Assembly: GCF_900094545.1 (NCBI RefSeq) | Contig: NZ_FMAH01000045.1 | Location: 1 to 50,480 of the forward strand | Length of the DNA stretch: 50,480 bases | Direction of reading: 5' to 3' | From: Martinezella miluonensis | GTDB taxonomy: Bacteria > Pseudomonadota > Alphaproteobacteria > Rhizobiales > Rhizobiaceae | Shown here: in pieces, positions 28,049 through 36,865 of the stretch | Numbering within the stretch: position 1 is the first letter of the stretch | How the letters are laid out: every line of letters starts with the position of its first letter | Position numbers and translations under genes: made by a program | The notes under the pieces: model-generated | Seen by the model: the letters and a program-made list of their open reading frames with translations, nothing else | Database searches by the model: none | What the model was told of the DNA's origin: nothing

Positions 28049-28082
28049 GTGATGCCGGTCTCCTATTGGTGGCCGGTGTCAC
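28049..28082 (+). terminator. Intercistronic hairpin after the binding-protein gene
   Basis: GTGATGCCGGTC (28049-28060) pairs with GGCCGGTGTCAC (28071-28082), 12 bp with three wobbles, 20 bases past the stop codon. It has no T run. Such stem-loops in ABC operons often protect the binding-protein mRNA and reduce downstream expression. The rest of the 215-base gap to the permease gene shows nothing else. Confidence 0.5.
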
Positions 28083-28244
28083 GGCCGGAGCCGCATTCTG
28101 TGATCCGGTTCGCCACAGCACCCTTCATGGGCGGTGGACCTGCATCTATGTGAGGATCACTGTGGATGAGGATGAAGCGCGGGAGCCGCGGTTGCGAACC
28201 CGGTTTCCGATCGTTGAAGCGCTCGCGATGCAGAAGGAGCTACA

Positions 28245-29150
28245 ATGACGGGTCAAGCGAAAGCCGGCCGGCCAAATCAATATCTGCGCAATCTGAACTC
28301 GAAGATTGCATCCATTCCAATGATCCTGACGGCCGTCGTCATCTTTTTGGGCGGCTCAATCTGGACGGTGGCTTATTCCTTCACCAGTTCAAAGCTGTTG
28401 CCGCGTTTGAACTTCGTCGGATTGGATCAGTATCACCGCCTGTGGGCGGCGCCGCGCTGGATAATATCCATCGAGAACCTTGCGGTTTACGGCATTCTTT
28501 CGATGATTTTCAGTCTCGTGATCGGCTTCGTGCTGGCAGCATTGATGGACCAGAAAATCCGCTTCGAAAATACGTTTCGCACGATTTTCCTTTATCCGTT
28601 CGCCCTTTCCTTCATCGTTACCGGCCTCGTCTGGCAATGGCTGCTCAATCCTGAATTCGGCATCCAGTCCGTGGTACGTTCACTGGGCTGGACGAGTTTC
28701 ACCTTCGATCCGCTCTATACGCAGAGCATCGTCATCTACGGCGTGCTGATCGCGGCCCTTTGGCAGGGGACGGGCCTTGTGATGTGCCTGATGCTCGCGG
28801 GCCTGCGCGGCATCGACGAAGACATTTGGAAGGCCGCGCGCGTGGACGGTATCCCGATGTGGCGGACCTATCTGTTCATCGTCATTCCGATGATGCGTCC
28901 GGTCTTCATCACGACCCTCGTCATCATCGCCAGCGGTATCGTCAAGGTTTACGACCTCGTCGTCGCACAGACGAGCGGCGGCCCCGGCATCTCTTCCGAG
29001 GTCCCCGCGAAATACGTCTACGACTACATGTTCCAGGCGCAGAACCTCGGACAAGGTTTCGCAGCCTCCACCATGATGCTGGTGACCGTCGCCATCATCA
29101 TTATCCCCTGGGCCTACCTGGAATTCGGCGGAGGGCGCAAGCGTGTCTGA
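28245..29150 (+). CDS. Sugar ABC transporter permease 1
   Basis: A 301-residue inner-membrane permease of the MalF type. About six transmembrane segments are visible, the first around residues 25-45 (MILTAVVIFLGGSIWTVAYSF). The EAA loop that docks the ATPase reads DEDIWKAARVDGIPMWRTYLFIVIPMM, with the conserved EAA-like GxxxxxxxxxP spacing. The start at ATG 28245 has AAGGAG five to six bases upstream. The second permease overlaps its last 8 bases. The closest branch by eye is the glucose/mannose (GtsB-like) group of CUT1 transporters. Confidence 0.92.
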   Translation: MTGQAKAGRPNQYLRNLNSKIASIPMILTAVVIFLGGSIWTVAYSFTSSKLLPRLNFVGLDQYHRLWAAPRWIISIENLAVYGILSMIFSLVIGFVLAALMDQKIRFENTFRTIFLYPFALSFIVTGLVWQWLLNPEFGIQSVVRSLGWTSFTFDPLYTQSIVIYGVLIAALWQGTGLVMCLMLAGLRGIDEDIWKAARVDGIPMWRTYLFIVIPMMRPVFITTLVIIASGIVKVYDLVVAQTSGGPGISSEVPAKYVYDYMFQAQNLGQGFAASTMMLVTVAIIIIPWAYLEFGGGRKRV

Positions 29151-30084
29151 TTCAATAACTCTCAAGAATGCGAATGGCGCCGCGACGTCGACGGGCAAGA
29201 CCTTCTCGGGGCCGAATGGCCGCAAGCCTCGTCCGGTGCTCTCCGGCCGCAACATCATGCTTTACGGCACGCTCTTCGTTGCCGCCGTCTACTATCTGCT
29301 GCCGCTTTATGTGATGATCGTCACGTCGCTGAAGGGGATGCCGGAAATCCGGCTTGGCAACATCTTCTCGCCGCCGCTCGAAATCACCTTCGAACCGTGG
29401 GTGAAAGCCTGGGCGACAGCGTGCACCGGTCTTAATTGCGACGGTCTTTCCCGTGGTTTCTGGAATTCGGTGCGCATTACCGCGCCGTCCACGATCCTCT
29501 CGATCGCGATCGCCTCGGTCAACGGATACGCGCTTGCCAATTGGCGCTTCAAGGGAGCCGATCTGTTCTTCTCGATCCTCGTCGTCGGAGCGTTCATTCC
29601 CTATCAGGTGATGATTTATCCGATCGTCATCGTGCTGCGTGAGATCGGTATCTACGGCACGCTGTCGGGACTTATCCTGGTGCACAGCATCTTCGGCATG
29701 CCGATCCTGACGCTTCTATTCCGCAATTATTTCGCATCGCTGCCCGTGGAGCTTTTCAAGGCGGCGCGCATCGATGGCGCGGGTTTCTGGCAGATTTTCC
29801 TGCGCATCATGCTGCCGATGTCGCTGCCGATCTTCGTCGTCGCCATGATCCTGCAGATCACGGGTATCTGGAACGACTTCCTGTTCGGCGTCGTCTTCAC
29901 CCGACCGGAATACTATCCGATGACCGTGCAGCTCAACAATATCGTCAATTCTGTCCAGGGCGTGAAGGAATATAACGTCAACATGGCGGCGACGATCCTT
30001 ACGGGTCTTGTTCCGCTGATCGTTTATTTCGTCTCCGGGCGGCTTTTCGTCCGTGGCATCGCCGCTGGCGCAGTGAAGGGTTGA
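29143..30084 (+). CDS. Sugar ABC transporter permease 2
   Basis: A 313-residue inner-membrane permease of the MalG type. A hydrophilic N-terminal extension (about 40 residues) precedes TM1 (NIMLYGTLFVAAVYYLLPLY). The conserved EAA loop is PVELFKAARIDGAGFWQIFLRIMLPM. The start is GTG 29143, inside the end of permease 1 (8-base overlap), with GGAGGG about 6 bases upstream, so the two permeases are translationally coupled. The stop is 3 bases before the ATPase gene. The two permeases with the ATPase form the complete membrane complex. Confidence 0.92.
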   Translation: MSDSITLKNANGAATSTGKTFSGPNGRKPRPVLSGRNIMLYGTLFVAAVYYLLPLYVMIVTSLKGMPEIRLGNIFSPPLEITFEPWVKAWATACTGLNCDGLSRGFWNSVRITAPSTILSIAIASVNGYALANWRFKGADLFFSILVVGAFIPYQVMIYPIVIVLREIGIYGTLSGLILVHSIFGMPILTLLFRNYFASLPVELFKAARIDGAGFWQIFLRIMLPMSLPIFVVAMILQITGIWNDFLFGVVFTRPEYYPMTVQLNNIVNSVQGVKEYNVNMAATILTGLVPLIVYFVSGRLFVRGIAAGAVKG

Positions 30085-30087
30085 TTT

Positions 30088-31179
30088 ATGAATAGTAGCG
30101 TTTCAATCAAGGAGCTGTCGCTCGATTTCGGCGCGGTCAGCGTTCTGAAGAACCTCAATCTTGAGATCGAGGATGGTGAATTCCTCGTGTTGCTCGGCTC
30201 GTCGGGCTGTGGCAAGTCGACCTTGCTCAACTGCATTGCGGGCCTGCTCGACATCAGCGAGGGCCAGATCTTCATCAAGGGCAAGAACGTCACCTGGGAA
30301 GAGCCCAAGGATCGCGGCATCGGCATGGTGTTCCAGTCCTATGCGCTCTATCCGCAGATGTCGGTCGAGAAAAACCTGTCCTTCGGCCTGCGTGTCGCCA
30401 AGGTGCCGCAGGACGAGATCAACAAGCGCATCGCGCGTGCGGCTGAGATCCTGCAGATCGAGCCACTCCTGAAGCGCAAGCCGGCTGAGCTTTCGGGCGG
30501 CCAGCGCCAGCGCGTCGCGATCGGCCGTGCGCTGGTGCGCGATGTCGATGTCTTCCTCTTCGACGAGCCGCTATCGAACCTCGATGCCAAGCTGCGCTCG
30601 GAGCTGCGTGTGGAAATCAAGCGGCTGCACCAGTCGCTGAAGAACACGATGATCTACGTCACCCATGACCAGATCGAGGCGCTGACGCTTGCCGACCGCA
30701 TCGCGATTATGAAGAACGGCGTCATCATGCAGCTCGACGACCCCACAACGATCTACAACGAGCCGCGCAATCTTTTCGTGGCCGGCTTCATCGGCTCGCC
30801 GTCGATGAACTTCCTGCGCGGCGAACTCGTCAATCGCGAGGGCAAGGTGGTGTTTGCGACCAACGACGTGCTGTTCTCGCTCGATGGCTACAAGGCAGGC
30901 GAGACCCTGCAGGCCGGCCGCAAGGTCGTGCTGGGCGTCCGGCCTGAGCATATCAAGGTCAATGAAGAGGCAGCATCCGGTGCCGAAATCCACAATGCCA
31001 CCGTCGATATCGAAGAGCCGATGGGCGCCGATAATCTGCTTTGGCTGAAGCATGCCGGCCATACCATGTCGGTGCGCGTTAACGGTGCCCGGAGGTTTGG
31101 CCCCGGTTCGGCTGTGAAGCTCGGCTTCGACATGTCTCTCGCATCGCTCTTTGATGCGCAGACAGAAGTTAGAATGTGA
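30088..31179 (+). CDS. Sugar ABC transporter ATP-binding protein (UgpC/MsmX type)
   Basis: A 363-residue ATPase of the CUT1 class. It contains Walker A GSSGCGKSTLLNC, the Q-loop region MVFQSYALYPQMSV, the signature LSGGQRQRVAIGRAL, Walker B DVFLFDEPLSNLDAKLR and the switch YVTHDQIEALTLADR. A TOBE-type regulatory C-terminal domain follows (VVLGVRPEHIKV onward). It is three bases after permease 2. It is followed by an 8-bp GC hairpin and the glycosidase gene, which lies on the same strand. UgpC/MsmX-type ATPases can serve several transporters, but this one is clearly part of this operon. Confidence 0.94.
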   Translation: MNSSVSIKELSLDFGAVSVLKNLNLEIEDGEFLVLLGSSGCGKSTLLNCIAGLLDISEGQIFIKGKNVTWEEPKDRGIGMVFQSYALYPQMSVEKNLSFGLRVAKVPQDEINKRIARAAEILQIEPLLKRKPAELSGGQRQRVAIGRALVRDVDVFLFDEPLSNLDAKLRSELRVEIKRLHQSLKNTMIYVTHDQIEALTLADRIAIMKNGVIMQLDDPTTIYNEPRNLFVAGFIGSPSMNFLRGELVNREGKVVFATNDVLFSLDGYKAGETLQAGRKVVLGVRPEHIKVNEEAASGAEIHNATVDIEEPMGADNLLWLKHAGHTMSVRVNGARRFGPGSAVKLGFDMSLASLFDAQTEVRM

Positions 31180-31189
31180 TCCCATGCAC

Positions 31190-31210
31190 GGAGGCGGTTT
31201 TGCCGCCTCC
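31190..31210 (+). terminator. Intercistronic hairpin between the ATPase and GH2 genes
   Basis: GGAGGCGG (31190-31197) and CCGCCTCC (31203-31210) form a perfect 8-bp stem with a 5-base loop, 10 bases after the ATPase stop. There is no T tail (ATCTTAC follows), so it is more likely a processing or attenuating structure than a full terminator. Confidence 0.45.
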
Positions 31211-31236
31211 ATCTTACAGCGGCCCCGGGAGGTCCG

Positions 31237-33699
31237 ATGTCATCTTCGATCAATGATAACTTCACCGTCGATCTGGCCGGGGCGTGGAGGCTGACGTCTC
31301 CCGACAGCGATCATTCGCTTTCCATGTCTCTGCCCGGTGATGTGCACTCCGCACTTTATGCGGAAGGGCTTATTCCCGATCCTTTTTTCGCGCGGAACGA
31401 AGAGGCCGTGCAGTGGGTTGCCAAGCAGGATTGGGGGCTGACGCGCAGCTTCACACTCGATGATGCCGGCGGAGACTGGTATCTCGACATCGATTATCTG
31501 GACACCGTCGCCAGCGTCTACGTCAACGATGCGCTCGTGCTGGAGGCTAACAACTGCTTCCAGCGCTATCGGCCTGATGTCTCGAAGGCGCTGCAGGCAG
31601 GTGAGAATGGCATTCGCATCGTCCTGCATTCGAGCATTGCGACGGGGGCAGAGCTTCAGGCGAAGCAGCCATTCTACATTCCTTACAGCACCGGCAATTC
31701 GCCGATCCCGAACGGCAACATGCTGCGCAAGCCGCAATGCCATTTCGGCTGGGACTGGAATATTGCGATCGCGCCGCTCGGCCTTTACGGCACGATTGCG
31801 CTGAAGAAGCTTGAGATCGCGCGCATCGAGAATGTTGTCACCCAGCAGCTCCACAATGATGACGGCTCAGTCGATCTCAAGGTTACGGTAGCGCTGTTTG
31901 CCAAGGGAACGGGCGTTGCGCAGCTCTATTTCTCGCTCGACGACGAGCGGGTGCGTCTCGATGTCGGCGTTAATGCCGGGGAAACGTCGATCACCCATTT
32001 CTTCCATGTCGACAAACCCAGGCTCTGGTGGCCGGCCGGCAATGGCGAACAGGCACTCTATACTCTGTCCGTCGAAACCAATTTCGAAACCGTGACGCGG
32101 CAAATCGGCCTGCGCACGGTCGAGCTGATCACCGACGAAGACGAGGCAGGAAGCCGTTTTGCTTTGAAGATCAATGGTCGTGAGATCTTCGCGCGTGGCG
32201 CCAACTGGATTCCGGCCGATGCGCTGTTCTCTCGTTCCAAGCCGGAGCTGACCGAAGGTCTGCTGCAATCAGCCGCCGATGCCAATATGAATGTCATCCG
32301 CGTCTGGGGCGGCGGTTTCTACGAGCATGACTGGTTCTATGATACCTGCGACCGTCTGGGGCTGATGGTGTGGCAGGATTTCATGTTCGCCTGCAATCTC
32401 TATCCTTCGACGGGCGACTTCCTGGAGAATGTCGAGGCGGAAGTGGACTATCAGGTTCGCCGGCTCGCCACGCATCCGTCGATCGTGCTCTGGTGCGGCG
32501 ATAATGAGCTGGTGGGCGCGCTCACGTGGTTCGAGGAATCCCGTAGGGATCGCGACCTCTATCTCGTCTCCTACGACCGCCTGAACAGGACGATCGAGAA
32601 GGCGATGAAGAAGGCGCTGCCGGATGCGATCTGGTGGCCGTCGAGCCCAGCTTCGGGCTATCTCAACTTCGGCGATGCCTGGCATGCCGACGGCTCCGGC
32701 GACATGCATTACTGGTCGGTCTGGCACGAGAACAAGTCCTTCGACAATTATCGCACCGTGCGCCCGCGCTTCTGCTCGGAATTCGGGTTCCAGTCCTATA
32801 CCTCGCTGCCAGTCATCGAGACCTATGCAGAGGCGAAGGACATGAACATCGCTTCTCCGGTCATGGAACTGCACCAGAAGAATGCCGGCGGCAACGAGCG
32901 CATCGCCGGTACGATGTTCCGCTATTTCCGTTTCCCGAAGGATTTCCCGAATTTCGTCTATCTGAGCCAGGTTCAGCAGGGCCTCGCCATCAAGACGGCA
33001 GTGGAATATTGGCGCTCGCTGAAGCCGCACTGCATGGGCACTATCTATTGGCAGCTCAACGACACCTGGCCGGTGGCCTCGTGGTCCAGCCTGGATTACG
33101 GCGGCCGGTGGAAGGTGATGCATTATCTGGTGCGGCGCTTCTTCCAGCCCGTATCGGTCGCCGCAATTCCGTCCGAAGACAACAAGACGATCCGTTTCTC
33201 TATTGTCAACGACACCAATGTCGACGTCACGGCCGATATTTCCGTATCGCTGCTGAAGCTTGATGGCGAGCGTGTGCTCCTGACCACGGCGCATGCCGTC
33301 TGCACCCCCGACGCGGCAATGACTGCATTGTCGATCGATGCGGATCAGGTGCCGGCCGATTGTTTGCTGGCGTGGCGTTTCACCGCATCGAACGGCATGG
33401 GCGGTGAGGGGCATTACGTCCACGGCACTTACAAGGCCCTGGAGCTTCAGCCTTCGGGCCTGACGGTGCTGAGGGAGGAGAAGGAAGAGAACGGGACGGT
33501 GGAACTTACCGTCACCGCAAAGGGACTTGCGCTGTTCGTGATGATCGAGACCGAGGTGGAAGGGCGTTATTCCGACAATGCCTTCGATCTTGCCGCCGGC
33601 GAACGCCGCCGCATCGTTTTCACGCCGGCCAAGCCGCTGGCAGGCGGCGTGCCCGAATTCCGTATCTACGATTTGCAATCCAGCCAGTCGGTGGATTGA
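31237..33699 (+). CDS. Glycoside hydrolase family 2 beta-mannosidase-like enzyme
   Basis: An 820-residue retaining glycosidase, predicted to remove terminal beta-linked mannose from oligosaccharides. The GH2 architecture is visible: sugar-binding domain (about 1-190, with CHFGWDWNIAIAPLG), immunoglobulin-like domain (about 190-300, ending PRLWWPAGNGEQALYTL), TIM barrel (about 305-600) and C-terminal beta domains. The acid/base is Glu424 in LWCGDNELVG, and the nucleophile is Glu515 in FCSEFGFQSY; the 91-residue spacing and the WxGDNE motif fit beta-mannosidases better than beta-galactosidases or glucuronidases. No signal peptide is seen, so it acts in the cytoplasm on imported sugar. The start at ATG 31237 has GGGAGG upstream. 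Beta-mannosidase is the best call; a mannosylglycoprotein or xylan-associated specificity cannot be excluded. Confidence 0.88.
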   Translation: MSSSINDNFTVDLAGAWRLTSPDSDHSLSMSLPGDVHSALYAEGLIPDPFFARNEEAVQWVAKQDWGLTRSFTLDDAGGDWYLDIDYLDTVASVYVNDALVLEANNCFQRYRPDVSKALQAGENGIRIVLHSSIATGAELQAKQPFYIPYSTGNSPIPNGNMLRKPQCHFGWDWNIAIAPLGLYGTIALKKLEIARIENVVTQQLHNDDGSVDLKVTVALFAKGTGVAQLYFSLDDERVRLDVGVNAGETSITHFFHVDKPRLWWPAGNGEQALYTLSVETNFETVTRQIGLRTVELITDEDEAGSRFALKINGREIFARGANWIPADALFSRSKPELTEGLLQSAADANMNVIRVWGGGFYEHDWFYDTCDRLGLMVWQDFMFACNLYPSTGDFLENVEAEVDYQVRRLATHPSIVLWCGDNELVGALTWFEESRRDRDLYLVSYDRLNRTIEKAMKKALPDAIWWPSSPASGYLNFGDAWHADGSGDMHYWSVWHENKSFDNYRTVRPRFCSEFGFQSYTSLPVIETYAEAKDMNIASPVMELHQKNAGGNERIAGTMFRYFRFPKDFPNFVYLSQVQQGLAIKTAVEYWRSLKPHCMGTIYWQLNDTWPVASWSSLDYGGRWKVMHYLVRRFFQPVSVAAIPSEDNKTIRFSIVNDTNVDVTADISVSLLKLDGERVLLTTAHAVCTPDAAMTALSIDADQVPADCLLAWRFTASNGMGGEGHYVHGTYKALELQPSGLTVLREEKEENGTVELTVTAKGLALFVMIETEVEGRYSDNAFDLAAGERRRIVFTPAKPLAGGVPEFRIYDLQSSQSVD

Positions 33700-33706
33700 G
33701 GTATTT

Positions 33707-33726
33707 CGCCGCCACAGCGGCGTTTT
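33707..33726 (+). terminator. Short intercistronic hairpin with T run after the GH2 gene
   Basis: CGCCGC (33707-33712) / GCGGCG (33717-33722) with a 4-base loop and TTTT after it, 8 bases past the glycosidase stop. The stem is short, so it probably attenuates rather than terminates. Confidence 0.45.
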
Positions 33727-33776
33727 CGGGCTTCTGGCCCAAGACAGACGGCCGGGAGGCCATTGGAGGACTATCG

Positions 33777-34538
33777 ATGACGAAACTTGGATTTCAGCTT
33801 TATAGCGCCCGCAATTTTCAGCCCTATTCGGAGATCTTCGTGAAGCTCGGCAAGGCCGGCTATGCCGAGGTCGAGGGCTTCGGCGGCATTTATGCCGATC
33901 TCGACGAGACGGGCCTCAAGAACCTGCGCGCCGAACTCGACAAGAACGGCCTGAGAATGGCGAGCGGCCATTTCAGCCCGGATTTCCTCGACGGCGAAGT
34001 GCAGAAGTCGCTGACCATCGGCAAGACCCTCGGCATGGATTCGATCTATGCGCCGCATATCGCTGCCGACCAGCGTCCGACCGACGCCGCCGGCTGGCGC
34101 GCTTTCGGCAAGCGCCTGCATGAAATGAGCAAGCCCTACAAGGATGCGGGCTTCGAATTCGGCTGGCACAACCACGACTTCGAATTCGTCAAGCAGGCGG
34201 ATGGTTCGCTGCCGATCGAGCAGATTTTCGAAGCTGCACCGGATATTTCCTGGGAAGCCGATATCGCCTGGGTCATCCGCGGCGGCGGCGATCCCTTTGC
34301 CTGGATCGAAAAGCTCGGTCCGCGCATCACCGCTGTTCACGTCAAGGACATTGCGCCGGCTGGCGAGAACAAGAACGAGGACGGCTGGGCCGATGTCGGT
34401 CACGGCTCTGTTCCGTGGGCGAAGCTGCTCAAGGCGCTGGCCGGCACCAAGGCCAAGCACTTCGTCGTCGAACATGACAATCCGAGCGATGTCGATCGCC
34501 TGATCACGCGCTCCATCGCATCCTTCAAGAGCTTTTGA
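33777..34538 (+). CDS. TIM-barrel sugar isomerase/epimerase family protein
   Basis: A 253-residue protein of the AP-endonuclease-2/xylose-isomerase-like TIM barrel superfamily. It begins with the typical MTKLGFQLYSARNF and shows the metal-ligand segments EVEGFGG, GWHNHDFEF, SWEADIAWV, HVKDIAPAG and FVVEHDNPS. Family members isomerise or epimerise sugars and inositols (for example IolE or IolI), and some act on 3-keto-sugars. The start is ATG 33777, with GGAGGA about 7 bases upstream. The next gene's possible TTG start overlaps its stop, and its more likely ATG is 11 bases on, so the pair is closely coupled with a Gfo/Idh dehydrogenase. The substrate is unknown. Confidence 0.85.
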   Translation: MTKLGFQLYSARNFQPYSEIFVKLGKAGYAEVEGFGGIYADLDETGLKNLRAELDKNGLRMASGHFSPDFLDGEVQKSLTIGKTLGMDSIYAPHIAADQRPTDAAGWRAFGKRLHEMSKPYKDAGFEFGWHNHDFEFVKQADGSLPIEQIFEAAPDISWEADIAWVIRGGGDPFAWIEKLGPRITAVHVKDIAPAGENKNEDGWADVGHGSVPWAKLLKALAGTKAKHFVVEHDNPSDVDRLITRSIASFKSF

Positions 34539-34549
34539 GGCACTTCCAC

Positions 34550-35683
34550 ATGGCTAAGGAACTTGGCGTCGGCATCATCGGATGCGGCAATATCTCAACG
34601 ACTTACTTCTCGCTCTCACCGCTCTTCAAGGGCCTGAAGGTGCTGGCCTGCGCGGATATCAACATGGATGCGGCGCGCGCGCGCGCCGAGGAATACAAGG
34701 TCAAGGCCCAGACCATCGACGAGCTGCTCGCCAATGACGAGCTCGACGTCATCGTCAACCTGACCATTCCGGATGCGCATTTCCCGGTTTCCAAGCGCAT
34801 CCTCGAAGCGGGTAAGCACGTCTACTCCGAAAAGCCGCTCGTGCTGACCCTGGAGCAGGGCGAGGAACTGCGCCGCATCGCCAAGGAAAAGGGGCTGGCT
34901 GTCGGCTGCGCTCCGGACACCTTCCTCGGCGGTGCCCATCAGCTCGCCCGCAAATTCATCGACGACGGCGGCATCGGCCGCATCACCTCGGGCTCATGCC
35001 ATGTGATGAGCCCGGGCATGGAGATGTGGCATCCGAACCCGGACTTCTTCTTCCTGCCCGGCGGCGGCCCGATCCTCGATCTCGGGCCCTATTACGTCGC
35101 CAACCTGATCAACTTGATCGGCCCGGTGAAGCGCGTCGGTGCGATGACCTCCATGGCGTCGCCGACCCGCACCATCACCAGCCAGCCGCGCAATGGCGAG
35201 ATCATCCCCGTGAAGACGCCGACGACGATCCAGGCGCTGCTGGAATTCGTCAGTGGGGCAAGGATCACGCTGACGGCGAGCTGGGATGTCTGGTCGCACC
35301 GCCATGCCAACATGGAGCTTTACGGCACCGAGGGCTCGCTCTACGTGCCCGACCCGAACTTCTTCGGCGGCACCGTCGAGGCAAGCGGTCGCGACAAGGA
35401 CATCAAGCCGCTGGAAAACTGGGCGCATCCTTTCGGCATCGCCAACCAGGAAAGCCCGAGCGGCCTGCGCGCCAACTATCGCACGGCCGGCCTTGCCGAC
35501 ATGGCGGCATCGCTGATAGACGGGCGCGATGCGCGTTGCTCGCTTGATCGCACGCTGCACGGCGTCGACGTCATGACTTCGATCCTGAAGTCCGGCGAGG
35601 AAGGTCGTTTCATCGATCTGACCACGACCTGCACGCAGCCGGCCGCACTCGGCGTCGAAGAGGCGCAGGCGCTCTTGAAGTAA
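34550..35683 (+). CDS. Gfo/Idh/MocA-family NAD(P)-dependent oxidoreductase
   Basis: A 377-residue dehydrogenase. The N-terminal Rossmann fold starts with VGIIGCGNISTTYFSL, followed by the family's conserved HVYSEKPLVLT with the EKP catalytic Lys near residue 97. The C-terminal substrate domain contains GGGPILDLGPYYVANLINLIG (a DxGxYxxxxL-type block with the active-site Asp). Members oxidise or reduce sugars and inositols. The start is placed at ATG 34550 (MAKELGVG, with GAGG upstream); an in-frame TTG at 34535 overlaps the previous stop. Pairing with a TIM-barrel isomerase is common in inositol and 3-keto-glycoside loci. The substrate is not predictable here. Confidence 0.87.
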   Translation: MAKELGVGIIGCGNISTTYFSLSPLFKGLKVLACADINMDAARARAEEYKVKAQTIDELLANDELDVIVNLTIPDAHFPVSKRILEAGKHVYSEKPLVLTLEQGEELRRIAKEKGLAVGCAPDTFLGGAHQLARKFIDDGGIGRITSGSCHVMSPGMEMWHPNPDFFFLPGGGPILDLGPYYVANLINLIGPVKRVGAMTSMASPTRTITSQPRNGEIIPVKTPTTIQALLEFVSGARITLTASWDVWSHRHANMELYGTEGSLYVPDPNFFGGTVEASGRDKDIKPLENWAHPFGIANQESPSGLRANYRTAGLADMAASLIDGRDARCSLDRTLHGVDVMTSILKSGEEGRFIDLTTTCTQPAALGVEEAQALLK

Positions 35684-35702
35684 GCGCAATAAAAGCTAGT
35701 TT

Positions 35703-35731
35703 GCGCGCGGGTAACAACCCGCGCGCTTTTT
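35703..35731 (+). terminator. Rho-independent terminator or attenuator after the Gfo/Idh gene
   Basis: Perfect 10-bp stem GCGCGCGGGT (35703-35712) / ACCCGCGCGC (35717-35726), AACA loop and five T residues, 19 bases past the stop and 20 bases before the next gene. It is strong enough to terminate, yet the following genes continue in the same direction with almost no room for a promoter. This implies partial read-through. Confidence 0.75.
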
Positions 35732-35751
35732 CATCTCGAAGGAATTCCACC

Positions 35752-36783
35752 ATGGCCTGGCAACCGGCATCCGATCGCTATTCAAAAATGAAATACAACA
35801 GGACCGGCCGTTCCGGTCTGAAGCTGCCGGCCGTCTCGCTGGGGCTCTGGCACAATTTCGGTGGCGACACGCCGCATGACCGCAAGGTCGACATGTGTCG
35901 CACGGCCTTCGATCTCGGTATTACCCATTTCGATCTCGCCAACAATTACGGGCCGCCTCCCGGCAGCGCCGAGACCGCTTTCGGCGAGATCATGCGTACC
36001 GAATTCGCCGGTCTGCGCGACGAGCTCATCATCTCCTCCAAGGCCGGCTACGACATGTGGCCGGGTCCCTATGGCGAGTGGGGAAGCCGCAAGTATCTGA
36101 TCGCCTCCTGCGACCAGAGCCTGAAGCGCATGGGCCTCGACTATGTCGATATCTTCTATTCGCACCGCTTCGATCCGGATACGCCGCTGGAAGAAACCTG
36201 CGGCGCGCTTGATCATATCGTCCGTTCGGGCAGGGCGCTTTATGTCGGCATTTCCTCCTACAACTCGCAGCGCACGCGCGAGGCTGCAGCGATCCTTAGG
36301 GAACTCGGCACGCCATGCCTGATCCATCAGCCGAGCTACTCCATGCTCAATCGCTGGGTCGAGGATGATGGTCTGGTGGATACGCTCGAAGATCTCGGCA
36401 TCGGCTCCATCGTCTTCTCGCCGCTGGCGCAGGGCATGCTGACGACGAAGTATCTGGGCGGCATTCCGGACGATAGCCGTGCAGCCCAGAACCACTTCCT
36501 GAAGCGCGACTTCATCCGCCCGTCGATCATCGACAATATCCGCAAGCTCAACGAGATCGCCGAGAAGCGCGGCCAGACGCTGGCCCAGATGGCGATCGCC
36601 TGGGTTCTGCGCGGCGGCCGCATCACTTCCGCTCTGATCGGCGCTAGCCGCTCGTCGCAGATTGTCGATTGCGTCAAGGCGCTCGACAATCTCGAGTTTA
36701 CGGCCGAAGAGCTGAAGCAGATTGATGTCTACGCCCGTGAGGCCGATATCAATCTTTGGGCCAAGTCGGCCGAGCGGGACTGA
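35752..36783 (+). CDS. Aldo/keto reductase (YghZ / L-glyceraldehyde 3-phosphate reductase type)
   Basis: A 343-residue NADPH-dependent reductase of the AKR superfamily. The catalytic tetrad is visible: Asp and Tyr in FDLANNYGPPPGSAE, Lys in ISSKAGYDMWPG, and His in FYSHRFDPDTPLEET. The N-terminal LPAVSLGLWHNFGG and the long GYDMWPGPYGEWGSRKYL segment match the YghZ/GprA group (AKR14-like), close to voltage-channel beta-subunit-like reductases. The start is ATG 35752, after AAGGAATTCCACC. It lies between two hairpins in the sugar cluster. It may reduce an aldehyde or keto sugar produced by the pathway, or serve as a detoxifying reductase. Confidence 0.88.
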   Translation: MAWQPASDRYSKMKYNRTGRSGLKLPAVSLGLWHNFGGDTPHDRKVDMCRTAFDLGITHFDLANNYGPPPGSAETAFGEIMRTEFAGLRDELIISSKAGYDMWPGPYGEWGSRKYLIASCDQSLKRMGLDYVDIFYSHRFDPDTPLEETCGALDHIVRSGRALYVGISSYNSQRTREAAAILRELGTPCLIHQPSYSMLNRWVEDDGLVDTLEDLGIGSIVFSPLAQGMLTTKYLGGIPDDSRAAQNHFLKRDFIRPSIIDNIRKLNEIAEKRGQTLAQMAIAWVLRGGRITSALIGASRSSQIVDCVKALDNLEFTAEELKQIDVYAREADINLWAKSAERD

Positions 36784-36790
36784 TCATCAT

Positions 36791-36821
36791 AAAACGCCCG
36801 GAACCGGTTTCTGGGCGTTTT
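36791..36821 (+). terminator. Terminator or attenuator between the AKR and GH43 genes
   Basis: AAAACGCCC (36791-36799) pairs with GGGCGTTTT (36813-36821), extended inward by a G-T wobble plus G-C and two A-T pairs (36800-36803 with 36809-36812). It ends in TTTT, 7 bases past the aldo/keto reductase stop. Like the preceding one, it would cut transcription before the last gene of the cluster. Confidence 0.75.
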
Positions 36822-36865
36822 ACCTTATGCTGGCGCTCATCGTGGTCTCTGGAGGAGTAGGTTTT

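Noticed and set aside
32269..33678. 469-codon minus-strand open frame across the GH2 gene
   Set aside because: Antisense shadow of the beta-mannosidase gene, whose catalytic residues are intact.
36722..36865. N-terminal extension of the GH43 gene into the reductase gene
   Set aside because: It overlaps the reductase and its terminator. The ATG at 36866 has a strong GGAGGAG and gives the normal GH43 N-terminus.
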